DNA of 64,000 nt from Siphonodentalium dalli. Lineage: Eukaryota > Mollusca > Scaphopoda > Gadilida > Siphonodentaliidae. The stretch spans positions 207,379,934 through 207,443,933 of the forward strand of contig CP136063.1 of NCBI GenBank assembly GCA_032622095.1, read 5' to 3'. The notes below the pieces were generated by a model. That model was not told the origin of the DNA. It made no database searches and saw only the letters and a program-made list of their open reading frames with translations. This document shows, piece by piece, positions 59,868-64,000 of this stretch (position 1 is the first letter of the stretch; every line of letters starts with the position of its first letter). Position numbers and translations under genes: made by a program.

Positions 59868-60224
59868 GGTTACAAACACCTAATTATTTTCCATAGATGA
59901 CAGTGTTAACTAAAAGTCCCTCCGGCCATGGGTTAAGCCTATTTTAACTTCAAGTGGTAAATTTTTCCTTAGAACGTCATCCGTTGCACCAGTATGTGAC
60001 AACAAACGCGCCCTTTTTGGTATTTTTTTCAAACGATAATCTTGCATTTCTACAACTACCCCATTTACTGCACATAAATCAGCAGCATAAAAATATCCAG
60101 ACCCCTTCCATATTTCCCTCAATGATAATCAACCAATCAGCAGCCAGATTTTGTTGTTATGCTGACTCGAGTTTCCCTACACAAATTCAAGAAGCGTAAC
60201 TCTATATAATTAGTTGCTTGTAAC
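59868..60224. mobile_element. Diverged third copy of the GGTTAGAAGGAAC-type MITE
   Basis: Ends GGTTACAAACACC and GTTGCTTGTAAC resemble those of the 54.7 and 56.0 kb copies, and the interior keeps TTTCCATA, ACCCCATTTACTGCACA and CGTAACTCTATATAATTAG at matching places. Clearly older or a sister subfamily. Confidence 0.5.
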
Positions 60225-61345
60225 AAATTGTAAAGAAAATCGAACTTTGATCGTGTAAACCGCGCCAATTTTACAAATACAGCTTTACTGTGATACGATA
60301 GAAATATGGGAGTCATGGGACATCCTATTATCTCCCAGTGGTCCTTTAACCCACATACCCCGTTTTAAAATTTATTTGGGTAAGAAATAACACCGATACT
60401 CTATTCCTGATAACTCTGGAAGCACAGTTTTGTAGAAAGATACTAATGTCTCATGGCATGCTTGTCATATACATATATACTGCACAGTGCTGCACAGTGT
60501 CGCATGCCCCATGTCCATCCACTATCTAATTATGACCACAAATGTGATCACACCCAAAATTCAGGGTTTTTCATCATAATTTAATTTGTAAAATCCGACT
60601 CGCGTGCATAACGCACATGATAGAAAGGCATATGTATACGTTTTGAAAACTAGTTACGTATATCTACCATACGCCTTAAGAAATTGATCTAATTTTGAAC
60701 AGTACAATGTTTGATTGGATTTGAATTAGACCCCCCTCAACTTAGAAAACAAGTAGAAACCTTCTTAAATCCATTTAAAAACATTTTAGAAGACAGTTGT
60801 AAATTATTTAACACTATTAAAATAATTAATGGCGAATTTAACCATTAAAATCATAGTAAGATGAAATGGTTGCAATTTGGACGATTTTGCATAAAAAAAA
60901 TTTAAAAAATAGTAACAAATTAAAAAAAAATTTGAAATTCTTCAATTTTTTTTAGCACGATTAGTTATTTAACATTATTAACACAATTACTATTCAACTT
61001 AATCACCAAAATTATATTAAAATGAAATGGTTACAAATTGAATTTTTTTTTTTAAATTTGGGCTAAAAACGTAGGAAAATGCCCAAAAAAATCGCAAAAA
61101 CCAAAGAAGGCGACAAATTTGTTCTTGCTATCATAATTTTTCTTCATTACCATACCTAAAAGATAAAAAATAACATGGTCGCAGCTTGTCCGTCAATATG
61201 AGCAACACTACCTCCCGATCTCCTGGACTATTGGGTAGAGCTGAAAACAATACACAGTTTATTAAACCATCGTTACTATAAAGAACATGAAAACACAGAA
61301 CGAATGTATTCCTCCGTTTATTATAATATAAAATCTTTGTATTAT
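60225..61345. repeat. AT-rich tract with a tandem pair of about 164 bases
   Basis: About 60805-60880 and 60969-61040 share AATTACTATTCAAC-type and AAAATGAAATGGTT words with long A and T runs between. Otherwise no feature. Confidence 0.5.
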
Positions 61346-61353
61346 TATCTTAG

Positions 61354-61552
61354 TATTACTGATGAAGACAATGAGTCTCAATATTTACAGCCCAAATATT
61401 CAACGACAGGACATATGGCTAGCCGGAACTTATCAGCGGTTGGTCAGACGGTGGGTGGTCTGGGACAGTCTCAGGTCACTTGGAATGATGATACCAGCAG
61501 AATGCAGAACGATCCAGATGGATTGAATATTAGTCAAGAGTCATTAATACGG
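61354..61552 (+). CDS. Possible internal coding exon of an unidentified gene
   Basis: A stretch of balanced codon use stands out in AT-rich DNA. ATTATCTTAG is a good acceptor just before 61354, and GTCCGTAT after 61552 is a weak donor. It would encode 66 residues, acidic at the start (ITDEDNESQ) then polar with Gly, Ser and Asn (TVGGLGQSQVTWNDD, SQESLIR), ending in phase 0. No family recognised and no partner exon found in the window. It may be chance. Confidence 0.3.
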
Positions 61553-61681
61553 GTCCGTATATATAATATGTTTACTATATTGCAATTATCTCTCTCTCTC
61601 ACGTTTTAGTATTTTTCCATTGGTTTCTGAAGTGCTAATTTATTTAAATAGAAAAATTACATTAGCGGAAGTGAATGTTGA

Positions 61682-62874
61682 GTGTATGAATTTTACGGCA
61701 GCGTAGAACCGCCACATCATCTCCTGTTACTAACTTGTTTAAACAAGTTATGGAGCTTGGGTATAATATCTGTCAAATATGTGGCAGCTATGAAACTCAA
61801 CAGTCATTCGGTGGGGTGTGTAAAATTATCGTTGTGTGTTAACAGCGCGACAAGCCGAACGTCTAACCCATGAACCATCAGGCTCCATATACGCGCGTGG
61901 GTGTTTCGATATAATACTTTGCCACCCCCACACACGAGCCGAAAATTTATTAGACACAAATCAATCAATCTGGAGACAGATACGTTGGTGCCCTGTTTGA
62001 CCCGCAAGGGTGGGCGACCATCTTTGGTTGACTGCACTGTTAGGCTTTTGGGGTGTATCGAGAGAAATAACTTTTCGTGGGGCCAAAATAGTCTCCTTTG
62101 ACCGAAATCGTCAAAAAGAGGGGCTGAGAAATGACATGGTTGCCTCATTGTCATGCACAGTCCATAGCTAATCTTGGGTGGATGGTAGTTTTCGGGGTTT
62201 GCGACGGTATCCTGGACGCATCTACAATAACCCTATACAACATATTAAATAACTTACGTAACTCGACTCACGGTCGATGTATGGCTACACAATTGGTTGT
62301 ATGCTGGCTCAGACCCATCCCTTTGTCGATTTCGGTCAACTTAGACTATGTTGGTCCCACGCAAATATATTTGTCTCGATATACCCGAAAGACTAACCAA
62401 TCACCCAAAGATGGCCACCACCCTTACGGGTCAAACGGGGCATCACAGTCTCAGCCTCCATATTGGTTTTAGTCTAGTAAATTGTCGGCTAGTATGTGGG
62501 GGCTGGCAATATGTTACATGTATATATCGAAACACCCACCCCGTATATGGAGCCTGATGGTTCATGGTTTAGACGTTCGGCTTGTCTCGCTGTTAATACT
62601 CAGCAATAATTGTGCACCCCCACCGACGGACTGTTGAGTTTCATAGCTGCCATATGTTTGACAGATGTCGACCAAGTACCCAAGCTCCATAACTTGTTTA
62701 AACAAGTTAGTAACCTGTTTAAACAAGTTAGTAACTTGTTTAAACAGCTCGTTTAAACAAGTTAGCTGACTTGTGTAAACAAGATAACTAACTTGTTTAA
62801 ACAAGCTAGCTAACTTGTTTCAATAGATACAGAAGATGAGGTGGCGGTCCTACGCTGCCGTATAATTTATACAC
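61682..62874. mobile_element. 1.2-kb imperfect palindrome (foldback element)
   Basis: Left arm 61682-62130 and right arm 62305-62874 are inverted copies, outermost TATGAATTTTACGGCAGCG and TATAAATTATACGGCAGCG (complement). CCATGAACCATCAGGCTCC, GACCGAAATCG and TTTGACCCG are present on both arms. The right arm is longer because it has about six tandem copies of AACTTGTTTAAACAAGTTA against one on the left. Loop of about 175 bases. Open frames in both arms are mirror images and have no domains. Confidence 0.85.
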
Positions 62875-62996
62875 GGTAACACGCGACGTCATAGCACCGT
62901 GACTATAAATTTCCCAAAATTTAACCATATTTCAAACTCGAAATGCATTTTTAGATTGATATTTTTCACTGAGATGTATTTATATGTCATAATAGC

Positions 62997-63001
<5 letters not shown>

Positions 63002-63074
<73 letters not shown>
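63002..63074. repeat. (TA)n microsatellite
   Basis: About 36 TA units. Directly followed by TAGTAGGATATGTCTGTCTG, which resembles the start of the Helitron-like elements (TA-rich target, GTCT words), but no matching 3' end follows. Confidence 0.9.
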
Positions 63075-63077
<3 letters not shown>

Positions 63078-63238
63078 GTAGGATATGTCTGTCTGTCCGT
63101 ATATCCGTATCTTTCTCCCAGACTGCTGGTCCGATTTCAACCAAATTTGATGTGGTAACTCGGGGTGCCCTGGCGGAGGTTATAATGGTTTTACAAAATT
63201 TGATTTAAAAGAAATTAATAACAAAAAAACGAAGTACA

Positions 63239-63311
63239 TATGCATTCTCTTATATATGCACATTCGAGTCTGCCATAGGGAGCCTCGCATATATAGAGAG
63301 AATACATTGGC
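63239..63311. repeat. Solo copy of the palindromic end of the 26.2-kb MITE
   Basis: ATGCATTCTCTTATATATGC and its fold-back partner CGCATATATAGAGAGAATAC (63284-63304), followed by ATTGGCTTAAC as at 26251-26261. A partial half may continue at 63340-63372 (CAGTGCATTAATATACATGC). Confidence 0.7.
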
Positions 63312-63732
63312 TTAACAATATTTACCTTGAACTTGTAAGCCAGTGCATTAATATACATGCGAGATATCTCTGGATGTGATTATTCTGGACGTAGACGTGC
63401 ATGGATTGTCCATTTCACCGTGTGAGGTCATTTTATCAACAACAAGTCGCCCACACAATACACATATGTCGATTTCAGAGTAAAATCACTTAGCTCAGTT
63501 AATTTCACCTGAAATTTTCGATTCGCGATATATTGTTAATGCACACTTAATAGGTGAGTATGCCTACCAACGCAAACCCGGGCTTTTAAAGTGGCTGAAA
63601 TTGTCCAGTTCGCATGCTGCTATTGACGTATTAAGTTCGCAGGCTGCCCGCGATGAGGACATATATACACCCACAATATCAGAAACGTCCATTCGACTAC
63701 CTATGATCGCCAAATATCATTCGACAATAGAG

Positions 63733-64000
63733 CGCGGTCCTACTAAAAGCCGACCGCATCCGATTGTACCCGACCGCACCTCCCCAGGGGTCCGACCGAG
63801 ATGGGGCATGTACTATCGTACATAATAGACAGACATGTATGTACCAACGTTCTCATCCCCATGTCGATAGCTCGAGAAGAAACGGCACTGTTATCCCCTA
63901 ACTTGCGGCCGGTTCCGTCTGGTAAGCAATATCCAAAAAGGCACCGACCGCACCTCCCCTGGCTGCCTGACTACGGAAATGTACATCTTATAATACAGCT
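63733..64000 (+). repeat. Dispersed GC-rich repeat, copy running off the window
   Basis: Starts CGGTCCTACTAAAAGCCGAC and continues through GAAACGGCACTGTTA and ATCCAAAAAGGCACCGACC, matching the first unit of the 10.8-12.2 kb array. Cut by the window edge. Confidence 0.8.

Overview
The window is animal nuclear DNA, most likely from a marine lophotrochozoan invertebrate (mollusc-like). It is AT-rich and has introns with GT..AG borders. It carries a decayed LINE, a Crypton, a Ty3/gypsy fragment and a dense set of short terminal-inverted-repeat elements, tandem arrays and poly-G runs. I found no bacterial features, CRISPR array, rRNA gene or convincing tRNA gene. The species assignment is inference from repeat types only.

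One gene can be built with good confidence. It lies on the minus strand from 10409 down to 940, and its four coding exons are all joined in phase 1. It encodes a 246-residue secreted protein: signal peptide, PAN/apple-like cysteine domain, a 48-base micro-exon giving a run of 12 threonines, then one C-type lectin domain split over two exons. Its introns are filled with repeats, one of which ends about ten bases past a splice donor. A second possible exon, of unknown gene, lies at 61354-61552.

The rest is a mobile-element landscape. 10.8-12.2 kb is an array of about 350-base units related to single copies at 4.0, 14.2 and 63.7 kb. 16.7-17.76 kb is a CpG-rich tandem element ending in a hairpin plus CTAGT, like non-autonomous Helitron relatives. 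18.2-24.7 kb is a nearly full-length LINE (RRM-like, CCHC knuckles, SGNH esterase, Asn/Asp-rich leader, APE endonuclease, reverse transcriptase, CCHC tail) with several stops and frameshifts. 26.2 kb is an element with 80-base inverted ends that are themselves palindromes. 26.9-28.3 kb is a 33-base minisatellite. 36.4-38.05 kb (minus) is a broken Crypton tyrosine recombinase whose nucleophile codon position is occupied by TAG.

From 41 kb on, a repeat family rich in AAGATGGCCGCC motifs makes two large inverted structures (41.46-44.24 and 48.93-53.43 kb). The second has arms built of two tandem units and encloses Ty3/gypsy pol remnants. 54-60 kb holds a LINE tail fragment, three copies of a roughly 0.4-kb inverted-end element and a tandem array interrupted by a 522-base element with TA target duplication. 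61.7-62.9 kb is a 1.2-kb imperfect palindrome.
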